Assembly (NCBI GenBank): GCA_900557695.1
Contig: USTP01000028.1
Coordinates: forward strand, 1 to 10,223
Direction of reading: 5' to 3'
DNA: 10,223 nt
From: an uncultured Thermoanaerobacterales bacterium
Lineage (GTDB): Bacteria; Bacillota; Clostridia; Christensenellales; UBA1242
Position numbers and translations under genes: made by a program
Shown here: positions 1 to 6,874 of the stretch, one piece after another
Layout: each line of letters starts with the position of its first letter
Position numbering within the stretch: position 1 is the first letter of the stretch
The notes under the pieces: generated by a model
The model's input: only the letters and a program-made list of their open reading frames with translations
What the model was told of the DNA's origin: nothing
Database searches by the model: none

Positions 1-31
1 AAATTTCTCCCTAAGTCCTTTTTTATTTTGA

Positions 32-51
32 GTGACCCCTACGGGGTTCAC
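32..51. other. GC-rich hairpin downstream of the DUF5722-like gene
   Basis: This is an inverted repeat with arms GTGA-CCCC and GGGG-TCAC, a three-base loop (TAC) and one bulged T. It lies 18 bases past the stop codon of the lipoprotein gene. On the minus strand it is followed by an A-rich stretch rather than a T-run, so it is not a classical terminator for that gene. Read on the plus strand it is followed by a moderately T-rich stretch and TTTTT about 15 bases on, so it could terminate a convergent gene lying left of the window. It could also be a small repeat or an mRNA 3'-end stabiliser. The structure is clear but its role is not. Confidence 0.35.
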
Positions 52-69
52 TTCAATTATTTGCCCTTT

Positions 70-1968
70 TTAATTTTCATTTAAAAGTTCCTCTAGCTCT
101 GGCACAGTTGCTATTTCTCTTGTTATTATTTTATCAATACTCCACATCTTATCAAAATCAAACTTACTATCGAAAATACGCATTGTATCTTTATAACTTG
201 TTATCTTACCATTGCTCACACTGTGCGTTTTACCATCATATCTAAATTTCAGTTGAGCTAGATACTGATTTGCAACCACAAAAGAATATTGCGTATCTAT
301 ATATTTAAGCACATCATAAGATGGTTTAATCTCACCATTATCTTTCACAACACCAAAGTTACATCCTCCACCATCTGCCTCCGAGTCTACAGCCTTATAG
401 TATATAAACGCATCAACGCAATCAAGAGTAACCGACTTATAGTAGGCGTAGGCAACTCCTGCGGCTTGATTTAATAGATTTTGTTCATACCTTGGCGAGC
501 TATAGTGACCGCTCGACACTCCACCTTCTGTTAGATAAACTCTTCTCATTTCTCCATTAAATAGGTATTCTTCTTTTGCAAGATATAAATCTAACAATTC
601 AAGATTTGTCCATGTGATATAAATTGTTTCTTCCTCATCTCCGCTTATTGCAGGCGACCTAGACTCTGTTGTTAAAAATGTTGCATCAGTTAAATCTATA
701 GGATATGGATGACTAGCCATGCCCCAATTATAGTTACCTTGATAACTTATTTTAGCGTTAAGATAATCATATATTTGCTTAGAGCCATAGGCTCCAACGC
801 CTGTTCTATAGCCCGCCCAATAGTGACATGTTGAAACCAATACCATACTATCACTATAATATTTCTTTGTTGCCTGCTCTGCAATTCTTAGAAGCCTTGC
901 ATATTCTTCTACATACTGGGTTAGAGGCAGAGCCTCGGTGGTATCATAGTTTACAACAGGGTTCCAGTCCCAACTAATATCTATCTCATTACCAATAACA
1001 AATCTATGAGCATAACCAAACTCGCCGTCTTCCCTAGAATATCTCTCTGCCAAAAATTCCATAACGGCTGTAAAATATCCAGCACCAAGCTCTGTTGATG
1101 TGTCTGTTGCCCAAAGATGACCGCGCGTGTAATCTCTAACAGCTGGATAAGTCATAAAATAAGGCGAATAGAACTGATCGCTTATTCTTGTTGAGTAGAG
1201 AATCAAAACAGCTTTTATGTTGTTCTCTTTGCAGAAAAGCAAGTTGTTGTCTATAGTATTTATTTCGCTCTTCCTAAAATAATAGGTTTTACCATTAGAT
1301 GTAAATCTAATTGCCTCTTCGCTGGAAAGCCCGCTATTATCTATAGAAACCACCTCTCCATTGCCATCCACATACTCATTTGGATAAACCAAGGTGTTTA
1401 TCATAACATTATATTCTGTCCAACTGCAACCAAGGTCTAAAACCATATCATTGCCTTGGTTAAGTATCCCTTTTTTAGAATCTACAACAATTTTTTGTTC
1501 AAAGTCCCTCTCAGAGTCAATATTGCTAACAAAGAAAGGTCCAGCAACAAGTTCTCCCTCGCTTGCCAAAATAAATTTGCAATATAGATTGTCGTAATAG
1601 CTAGTGGTATCACTCACTCTATTTACGCTAAGGGTAGAGTTTTCCCCAACAGTATAGGTTCCAACTATCACTCCCTCATCATACTCGGTTGACTGATAAG
1701 TTACGCCCCTATCCTCTTCTCCTTTATAATATTCGTAGGGTTTAAGCATAACAACATCTAAAACAAAGCCATCTTCAAAAAAAGAATCACCATCATCTTT
1801 AATATCTAGCTCAATACTATCTTCATTAGAACTGGCGGTTATAGAAAAATGATAGTTTGCTTCAAACAAAGCCCCCTCTCCTTTTTCAACCTTAGGCGAA
1901 CAACCATAAAATCCACTAACAACAAACATAACAGCTATTAAAAGAAAGCAACTCAAACTTTTCTTCAT
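70..1968 (-). CDS. DUF5722-like lipoprotein, putative TIM-barrel glycoside hydrolase
   Basis: This 632-aa protein probably hydrolyses or binds a carbohydrate at the outer face of the cell membrane. Residues 1-23 form a lipoprotein signal peptide: basic MKK, a hydrophobic core, then FYGC with the lipidated cysteine at Cys23. Residues 30-160 look like a beta-rich accessory domain. From about 160 the sequence resembles DUF5722 proteins as I know them: a KKGILNQ start, a block near 290-310 containing AVMEFLAERYSR, then VIGNEID at 324-330. Glu328 after Asn327 fits the acid/base residue of clan GH-A retaining glycosidases. Glu481 in YLTEGG (478-483) fits the nucleophile, and ASHPYP (418-423) fits a barrel-strand motif. 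The ATG at 1968 is preceded by TAGGAG (1979-1984) at good spacing and by its own promoter. It stands alone, with no transporter or regulator nearby. The family assignment is from memory, and catalytic activity and substrate are inferred. Confidence 0.75.
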   Translation of the reverse strand: MKKSLSCFLLIAVMFVVSGFYGCSPKVEKGEGALFEANYHFSITASSNEDSIELDIKDDGDSFFEDGFVLDVVMLKPYEYYKGEEDRGVTYQSTEYDEGVIVGTYTVGENSTLSVNRVSDTTSYYDNLYCKFILASEGELVAGPFFVSNIDSERDFEQKIVVDSKKGILNQGNDMVLDLGCSWTEYNVMINTLVYPNEYVDGNGEVVSIDNSGLSSEEAIRFTSNGKTYYFRKSEINTIDNNLLFCKENNIKAVLILYSTRISDQFYSPYFMTYPAVRDYTRGHLWATDTSTELGAGYFTAVMEFLAERYSREDGEFGYAHRFVIGNEIDISWDWNPVVNYDTTEALPLTQYVEEYARLLRIAEQATKKYYSDSMVLVSTCHYWAGYRTGVGAYGSKQIYDYLNAKISYQGNYNWGMASHPYPIDLTDATFLTTESRSPAISGDEEETIYITWTNLELLDLYLAKEEYLFNGEMRRVYLTEGGVSSGHYSSPRYEQNLLNQAAGVAYAYYKSVTLDCVDAFIYYKAVDSEADGGGCNFGVVKDNGEIKPSYDVLKYIDTQYSFVVANQYLAQLKFRYDGKTHSVSNGKITSYKDTMRIFDSKFDFDKMWSIDKIITREIATVPELEELLNEN

Positions 1969-1993
1969 GTGTAATATTCTCCTAACGCACCTA

Positions 1994-2022
1994 ATAATAT
2001 CATACCAAATTTAAAATATCAA
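1994..2022 (-). promoter_or_regulatory. Sigma-A-type promoter of the DUF5722-like gene
   Basis: On the minus strand a -35 box TTGATA (2017-2022) is followed by a 17-base spacer and a -10 box TATTAT (1994-1999) with a TG extension. Each hexamer differs from consensus at one position. The predicted start, near 1987, gives a leader of about 18 bases that retains the TAGGAG ribosome binding site at 1979-1984. A short dyad (AGTTA-GCTG-TAACT, 2029-2042) lies just upstream of the -35 box and could be an operator, but it is too short to claim. Confidence 0.7.
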
Positions 2023-2082
2023 TCATTTAGTTAGCTGTAACTTACATTATTATTGTTTGCAAAAAAACTTTTTTATTAAAAT

Positions 2083-2115
2083 GCAAAACAAAAGCTCGCA
2101 CCAAGTGCGAGCTTT
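2083..2115 (-). terminator. Intrinsic terminator of the coiled-coil gene
   Basis: A perfect 11-bp stem (AAAGCTCGCAC with GTGCGAGCTTT; arms 2091-2101 and 2105-2115) closes a three-base loop. On the minus strand it is followed by TGTTTTGC and then more T-rich sequence. It begins 15 bases after the stop of the coiled-coil gene. It isolates that gene, and any readthrough from ssrA, from the lipoprotein gene. Confidence 0.85.
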
Positions 2116-2129
2116 CACTTTTTATTAAA

Positions 2130-2981
2130 CTATTTATTTTCGCCGTCTGTGCCAGTAACACTATCGTCAAAGTATTTACCAGAAGCAATTAGTGCCTCAA
2201 GCTCTTTAACCTCATCGGCATACCTAGCTTTCTCGTGAGATAAATAATCTCTTAACTTAAGGTTGCTCTCATGCTTTTCTTTGTTTGCCTCAAGATAGTT
2301 ATCAGCATCTTGAATACTAGCCTTAAGTTCTGCTATATGTGCAGTTAGCTCTTCCTGACGAGCTTTCTTTTCAGCATCAACATTTTTAATATCGGTTACT
2401 GAATACATAAGAAGATTTAAGTTTGTTAACTCTAGAGCACGCCTATCAAGCATTTTTTGATTGCGCTCTTTTCTTCTAATAGTTCTTTCATACTTTAAAA
2501 TTGCCCTTGTTGTTTTGTCAAGGTCACGGTCTATTCTTGCTTGACTCTCTTTAATCTTTTCAAGACGAATTCTATAGTCAAACTCAGGACCAGGTTTTTC
2601 CGCTGAAATAGTGTTGTTTATAATGATAGTTGTAGCAGGCTTTTCTTCTTCTACTTTTTCTTCTGAAACAACAGGTTCTTGTATAACCTCTGCGGCAGGA
2701 GCCTCTTCAACCTGCTCTTCTACCTTAACCTCTTCGGCAGGTTCTTTCTTCTCTTCCTCAACTTTCTCTTCTTCCTTAGGCTCATCCTTAGATGCCTGCT
2801 CTAGTTTTGCAAGCATTTGGTCAAGGTCTATCTCTGTAACCTCTTCAGTTTTTTCATTTGACTGAACCACTTCCTCTTTTGGCTTAGAGTAAGCTTCAAC
2901 TAAAAACGCAATGGTAAACCCAAGTGATACCAAAGCTCCAGCCCCTAATACACATATTAAAATAATTTGAAATACTGCCAT
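2130..2981 (-). CDS. Membrane-anchored coiled-coil protein of unknown function
   Basis: I do not recognise a family for this 283-aa protein. Residues 4-30 form one hydrophobic segment, either a membrane anchor or an uncleaved signal. Residues 34-115 are a low-complexity linker rich in Glu, Lys, Val and Pro (runs such as KEEEKVEEEKKEP), probably disordered. After a short TTIIINN stretch (117-123), residues 133-267 are highly charged and helical with heptad-like spacing, so a long coiled coil is likely. The tail (268-283) is short and polar. The ATG at 2981 has AAAAGGAG (2991-2998) upstream. The gene starts 47 bases after the 3' end of ssrA with no clear promoter or strong terminator between, so it may be expressed by readthrough from the smpB-ssrA unit, and it ends at an intrinsic terminator. 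A scaffold or envelope role would be a guess. Confidence 0.8.
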   Translation of the reverse strand: MAVFQIILICVLGAGALVSLGFTIAFLVEAYSKPKEEVVQSNEKTEEVTEIDLDQMLAKLEQASKDEPKEEEKVEEEKKEPAEEVKVEEQVEEAPAAEVIQEPVVSEEKVEEEKPATTIIINNTISAEKPGPEFDYRIRLEKIKESQARIDRDLDKTTRAILKYERTIRRKERNQKMLDRRALELTNLNLLMYSVTDIKNVDAEKKARQEELTAHIAELKASIQDADNYLEANKEKHESNLKLRDYLSHEKARYADEVKELEALIASGKYFDDSVTGTDGENK

Positions 2982-3028
2982 ATTTTTAATCTCCTTTTGT
3001 GATATTCAAAAGTAAACTAGTTTTAGTT

Positions 3029-3387
3029 TGGTGGAGGCGGCGGGAATCGAACCCGCGTCCAAATAACAACTGCAAATACCCTTCTCCGTGCCACAGTTGG
3101 CTATTATTTTTCGCCTATATTTTAATGCCAACCTTAAAACATAGGTTATCTTGATTAAATTCTTAAAACTGCCTATATCAAGCAAAAAAGCAGTTTCGCC
3201 TTACTTTACTTTAACAAGCGCCATATTTCAGTAAGCTAAACATGTCGCCCGAGCTGACTTATAATTACGCAGCTAAAGCTAAATTTTCGTTAGCGTTTAT
3301 TTTTTGTTACCATTTTTAAGCTACGATAACTCAAGCTAGCACGCTTCTAATATTTCAGCCATTACCTGTCGAAACCTGTACGCCCCC
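3029..3387 (-). ncRNA. ssrA: Transfer-messenger RNA (tmRNA)
   Basis: This 359-nt one-piece tmRNA rescues stalled ribosomes with SmpB. The 5' end GGGGGCG (3387-3381) pairs with CGCCTCC (3039-3033), giving a 7-bp acceptor stem with one G-U pair. It is followed by discriminator A (3032) and an encoded CCA (3031-3029). The T arm has a 5-bp GCGGG/CCCGC stem with loop TTCGATT (3040-3056). The conserved 5' stretch TACAGGTTTCGACAGG follows the acceptor strand. An internal reading frame at 3294-3265 encodes the tag ANENLALAA and a stop. The gene lies 42 bases after smpB with no convincing promoter of its own. It is therefore probably cotranscribed with smpB and trimmed at both ends. Confidence 0.96.
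3265..3294 (-). other. tmRNA proteolysis-tag reading frame (ANENLALAA)
   Basis: Within ssrA the codons GCT AAC GAA AAT TTA GCT TTA GCT GCG TAA read ANENLALAA-stop. The GCT at 3294-3292 is taken as the resume codon because the resulting nine-residue tag matches the length and ALAA ending of clostridial tags. The next upstream in-frame codons (AAC, ATA, AAA) fit less well. A second in-frame TAA follows one codon after the stop. The ALAA ending is the degron recognised by ClpXP-type proteases. Confidence 0.85.
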
Positions 3388-3429
3388 GCAGATAGATTGG
3401 GAGCTAACAAGAAAATCGCAAAATCGCCA

Positions 3430-3876
3430 CTAAGAAATATGTTTTATGGCTCTTTGTGCCTCTTTTTTTAAGTCGTTTGCTTTAATTGTTTCCTTTTTGT
3501 CATATAAGTGTTTACCTTTTGCAAGCGCCATCTCTATTTTAACATATCCGTTTCTAAAATATGCTTTCAAAGGAACAAGTGTGTAACTTTTATCTTTTAT
3601 TTTGCGTTCAATTCTTTCAATTTCGCTCTTTTTTAACAAAAGTTTTCTTGTTCGCTTTTCGTCTACCTTGTAGCTAGAGGTTTTTTCATAACTGGGAATT
3701 GTTGCATTAAGTAGAAACACTTCCCCGTTTCTTACAACCCCATAACTATCCCCAAGGCTTAAATGCCCTTGCCTTAAAGATTTCACTTCTTGCCCAATTA
3801 AAACAATGCCACATTCATATTTTTCTTCTATAAAATACTCAAAGTGCGCTTTTCTATTTACAGCTATCTCTTTCAT
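3430..3876 (-). CDS. smpB: SsrA-binding protein SmpB
   Basis: This 148-aa protein binds the tRNA-like end of tmRNA and delivers it to stalled ribosomes in the cytoplasm. Family hallmarks are the start KEIAVNRKAHFEYFI, GQEVKSLR at 28-35, the SLGDSYGVV block at 40-48, and GKHLYDKKE at 121-129 followed by a basic helical tail ending in IKHIS. The length is close to the usual size. The ATG at 3876 has AAGGAG (3882-3887) five bases upstream. The tmRNA gene lies 42 bases downstream and rnr is upstream, a common Firmicute arrangement. The promoter at 3889-3917 is so close to the start codon that its transcript may lack the ribosome binding site. Confidence 0.97.
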   Translation of the reverse strand: MKEIAVNRKAHFEYFIEEKYECGIVLIGQEVKSLRQGHLSLGDSYGVVRNGEVFLLNATIPSYEKTSSYKVDEKRTRKLLLKKSEIERIERKIKDKSYTLVPLKAYFRNGYVKIEMALAKGKHLYDKKETIKANDLKKEAQRAIKHIS

Positions 3877-3888
3877 CTTTGCTCCTTG

Positions 3889-3917
3889 ATTATATCACAA
3901 CAATATCAACATTTCAA
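3889..3917 (-). promoter_or_regulatory. Strong extended -10 promoter of smpB-ssrA
   Basis: On the minus strand a -35 TTGAAA (3912-3917), a 17-base spacer and a consensus -10 TATAAT (3889-3894) with a TG extension form one of the best promoters in the window. It lies in the 124-base gap after rnr, which is AT-rich and has no convincing terminator, so rnr transcripts may also read into smpB. The predicted start, near 3882, falls on the smpB ribosome binding site, leaving a leader of only about 5-7 bases. Confidence 0.75.
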
Positions 3918-4000
3918 GACTGTTTTCAAAAATTTCTCACGAAAAATCCACTTTTTTTAATGATTTTTGAATGTTTTTTAAGCGTTTTTGCGTTTTTAGG

Positions 4001-6157
4001 CTATTTTTTAAGCGAATTAGGTGGGGCAAGCGTAAAATCTATGTGTCGAGTGTTTATATCAACACTTAAAACTTTTATTTGAAGTCTATCCCCTAAACTA
4101 AACCTATTTCTCTTACCTACTAGCATATATCTTGCCTCATCGAAGTAGTATCTGTCTTCAGGCAAATCTTCTTTATAAATAAAGCCCTCAATTGTGTTGT
4201 CGAGTTCAACATAAACACCACTTTCAGTAACCGAGCTTACATTACCTTCATAAACCTCTCCAATTCTGTTAGACATATATTCAGCTTTCTTTAAATCATC
4301 AACGGCTCTTTCGGCCTCATCAGCCTGCCTTTCAGTAACGCTAGACTGCTCACTTGCTTCTATAACAAAACTTTCCAAAACTTTGGTTTTGTTTGGGGAT
4401 AATTGACCTTTAAGCATGTATTTAATAATTCTATGAATCACAAGGTCTGGATATCTACGAATTGGAGATGTGAAATGACAATAATTTTTAAGTGCCAAGC
4501 CAAAATGCCCTAAATTTTCAGGCGAATACCTGGCTTTTTGCATGCTTCTTAGCATAATTTTAGATATTGGTTGGCTTTGCGCTGTGCCTTTGATTTGAAG
4601 AAGCAACTTTTGAAAATCTTTAGGCTTTGCCCCCTCACTGCCAGCAGTAAGTTTTAAACCAAAGCTAGAAATAAATGTTCTAAACGCCTTAACTCTTTCT
4701 GGCGTAGGTTCTTCGTGCACACGATAAACAAAAGGCAAATTCATGCTAGAGCAATGTTTTGCAACAACCTCATTTGTTATAACCATAAATTGCTCTATAA
4801 GCCTATCCGAAAGATTTCTTGGTTTTTTAATAATCTCTACAATTTTACCCTCTTCATCTATATTGATTTGCGCTTCAGGTAAATCAAAGTCTATCTGCCC
4901 AGCATCATCTCTTCTTTTTAGCAAAAGTTTTGCCAAAACCGCCATTTTTTCAAGCATTGGAACAACTTTTGCATATTTTTGCTTTAACTGGCTATCACCG
5001 TCAAATATTTTAGTAACTTCTGTATACGTCATTCTGTATAAAGACCTAATAACGCCCTCGCAAATATTATAGTTGACAATATTGCCGTTTTTATCAAACT
5101 CCATAATAACCGACATAGACAACCTGTCTTCATTTGGATTAAGCGAGCAAATGCCATTTGAAAGCACCTTAGGAAGCATAGGAAGAACATAGTCTGGGAA
5201 GTAAACACTAGTGCCTCTTCTATAGGCCTCTTTATCCAAACTGCCCCCCTCTTTAACATAAGAAGAAACATCGGCAATATGAACACTTAAAACGAAGTTG
5301 TCTTTGTTCATTTTTAAAGATATTGCATCGTCAAAATCTCTAGCGTCCTCGCCATCTATTGTAATTATAAGGTCATCCCTGAAATCTTTTCTTCCTTTAA
5401 TTTGCTCTTCGTCAACAGGCTTGTTAACCTCATCTGCCTCAACAAGGGCTTCTTTAGGAAACTCTTCAATGTAACCAAAACTTCTAATAACTGAAAGGGT
5501 TGTTACTTTAAAATTATTAGGGTCACCCAAAACCTCAACAACCTCGCCCTGAGCCATCCTAGTTCTAGACGGATATTCAAGAATTTTAACAACAACCTTT
5601 GTATTATTCTTTGCACCACTAATTTTATCCGCTTGTATAAAAATATTGTCTGCGAAGCGAGCATCATCAGGCGTAACAATTCCACCTCCTGCAACACTTT
5701 CAAACACTCCAACAAGTGTTTTATAACCTCTATCTAATATGCTTATAACCTCTCCCTGCCTGTTTTTGCGAGAATTTTTCTGCCCCTTAACCTTGTTAAA
5801 TCTACCCTTGTTTTTGCCTATAACTTTCACTAAAACAGTATCACCGTGAGTTGCACCATTTAGTGCTCTTTCAGGAATAAAAATATCTTCCCCATCGTTA
5901 AAAGGTCTTGCAAAGCCATATCCGTTTGGGTTTCCATAAATTGTTGCCTTTATTGCCCCCGAATTTTCTGGAAGAGTGTATTTGTTTCGCTTTGTAAAAA
6001 CAATCTTGTCTTCCCTAACAAGTTCATTAAGAGTGCTAGCCAGAGCCTGCCTATCAAAGCCAGAGATAAGGCCCAAATCTCTAGCCAGTTCATCAAAGGT
6101 TACAAGTTTTTGTTTTTTTCTTTCAATAACCTCAATAATTTTATCCTTAAATGCCAT
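4001..6157 (-). CDS. rnr: Ribonuclease R
   Basis: RNase R is a processive 3'-to-5' exoribonuclease that digests structured RNA, including mRNAs released by trans-translation. The 718-aa protein has the full family layout: an N-terminal winged-helix region (about 5-65), two cold-shock/OB domains (about 67-130, with YGNPNGYGFARP, and 145-215), the RNB catalytic domain (about 258-585), and a C-terminal S1 domain (about 632-712). The signature IDGEDARDFDDA (267-278) supplies the metal-binding Asp268, Asp274, Asp276 and Asp277. HFTSPIRRYPD (561-571) carries the conserved active-site arginine region. The long basic tail of the E. coli enzyme is absent. The ATG at 6157 follows AAGGAG (6164-6169), and the upstream gene stops 15 bases before it, so it is in an operon with the zinc-ribbon and acyltransferase genes. 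Confidence 0.97.
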   Translation of the reverse strand: MAFKDKIIEVIERKKQKLVTFDELARDLGLISGFDRQALASTLNELVREDKIVFTKRNKYTLPENSGAIKATIYGNPNGYGFARPFNDGEDIFIPERALNGATHGDTVLVKVIGKNKGRFNKVKGQKNSRKNRQGEVISILDRGYKTLVGVFESVAGGGIVTPDDARFADNIFIQADKISGAKNNTKVVVKILEYPSRTRMAQGEVVEVLGDPNNFKVTTLSVIRSFGYIEEFPKEALVEADEVNKPVDEEQIKGRKDFRDDLIITIDGEDARDFDDAISLKMNKDNFVLSVHIADVSSYVKEGGSLDKEAYRRGTSVYFPDYVLPMLPKVLSNGICSLNPNEDRLSMSVIMEFDKNGNIVNYNICEGVIRSLYRMTYTEVTKIFDGDSQLKQKYAKVVPMLEKMAVLAKLLLKRRDDAGQIDFDLPEAQINIDEEGKIVEIIKKPRNLSDRLIEQFMVITNEVVAKHCSSMNLPFVYRVHEEPTPERVKAFRTFISSFGLKLTAGSEGAKPKDFQKLLLQIKGTAQSQPISKIMLRSMQKARYSPENLGHFGLALKNYCHFTSPIRRYPDLVIHRIIKYMLKGQLSPNKTKVLESFVIEASEQSSVTERQADEAERAVDDLKKAEYMSNRIGEVYEGNVSSVTESGVYVELDNTIEGFIYKEDLPEDRYYFDEARYMLVGKRNRFSLGDRLQIKVLSVDINTRHIDFTLAPPNSLKK

Positions 6158-6172
6158 ATTTTTCTCCTTTTG

Positions 6173-6874
6173 TTATATATGAAATTCTTTGCTAAGTTCT
6201 TTTATAAGTTTGTGCCTTTTGAAAAGTTCTAATATAATCACAAATGAAACGGCAACGCACATAAGCACCAAACTTGGCCATGTTACAACATCTTTAAAAA
6301 AGATAAGCTTAACCAAAAAGTAAATTATGCTAAAAACTGCAATAAATGTAACACTTTTAATAAGTTCAACTTCATATCTCTTACAGCAAAAACATATTAT
6401 AACCGATGCAATAACGCCTGCTAGCATAACAAAAGGCGCACTATAGCCAAGTGCCCAACCAAAGTTTATATTAAAACTAAAATGATTGTAAGCATCTATA
6501 AATATTAAAAACATCGCAACAAGCACCGACATAACCGTTAGATTTTTTATATAACTTCCCACTGAAACTTTAATTGGCTCAATAAACACATGAAATATCA
6601 TAACAAGGGCCGCCAGCACATATGGAAACCAGTAAGGTTCAGTTTTGAATAATAAGTTAATAACAAAACAAACAATGCCTATTATCCAAAAAAATCCCCT
6701 TGTTATGTTATACCACTTAATGCTGTCAATGTACCCAAGCTCATACACAGGATAACTTTTTCTATTAACACGAGCAGCTTCACTACTTTCAATATGCTTT
6801 CCGCAAAGCGGGCAATTGCTAAGGTCGCTAGATACGAAAACTTGACAATTAAGACATTTTCTATCTTGTTCCAT
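6173..6874 (-). CDS. Zinc-ribbon six-span membrane protein (DUF6320-like)
   Basis: The 233-aa protein begins with a zinc ribbon (Cys7, Cys10, Cys21, Cys24, in the pattern CxxC and CPLCG), expected to face the cytoplasm. Six hydrophobic helices follow at about 59-76, 82-98, 110-127, 142-164, 174-193 and 199-217, with a basic C-terminal tail. It resembles proteins labelled DUF6320, which I recall occurring next to alcohol-acetyltransferase-like genes in Clostridia. That recollection fits the neighbour here. Its ATG lies inside the last codons of the acyltransferase gene (14-base overlap), with a perfect AGGAGG seven bases upstream, so the two are translationally coupled and probably work together, for example as a membrane platform for the acyltransferase. 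That partnership is inferred and no reaction can be assigned. Confidence 0.75.
   Translation of the reverse strand: MEQDRKCLNCQVFVSSDLSNCPLCGKHIESSEAARVNRKSYPVYELGYIDSIKWYNITRGFFWIIGIVCFVINLLFKTEPYWFPYVLAALVMIFHVFIEPIKVSVGSYIKNLTVMSVLVAMFLIFIDAYNHFSFNINFGWALGYSAPFVMLAGVIASVIICFCCKRYEVELIKSVTFIAVFSIIYFLVKLIFFKDVVTWPSLVLMCVAVSFVIILELFKRHKLIKELSKEFHI

Noticed and set aside
289..1597. Plus-strand frames 289-474 and 1394-1597
   Set aside because: They are antisense to the intact lipoprotein gene and have no ribosome binding site or family similarity.
2611..2865. Plus-strand 84-aa reading frame rich in Ser, Thr and Ala
   Set aside because: It is the complement of the Glu/Lys-rich repeats of the coiled-coil gene, and it has no ribosome binding site or recognisable domain.
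3012..3028. AT-rich hairpin between ssrA and the coiled-coil gene as an ssrA terminator
   Set aside because: The stem is only about six A-T-rich pairs overlapping the tmRNA 3' end, followed by a short T stretch, so it is too weak to call.
3388..3429. Separate ssrA promoter in the smpB-ssrA gap
   Set aside because: No pair of hexamers with acceptable match and spacing is present. TTGCGA occurs, but no matching -10 lies 16-18 bases downstream.
3940..4000. Terminator after rnr
   Set aside because: The stretch has many A and T runs and GCGTTTTT repeats but no GC-containing stem followed by a T-run.
3879..5072. Plus-strand frames 3879-4082 and 4743-5072
   Set aside because: The first spans the smpB promoter gap and the end of rnr, and the second is antisense to the RNB domain. 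Neither has coding evidence.
5029..5715. Two minus-strand frames (5029-5286, 5503-5715) in other phases
   Set aside because: Both lie entirely inside rnr, whose domains are intact through the region, so they are out-of-frame shadows.
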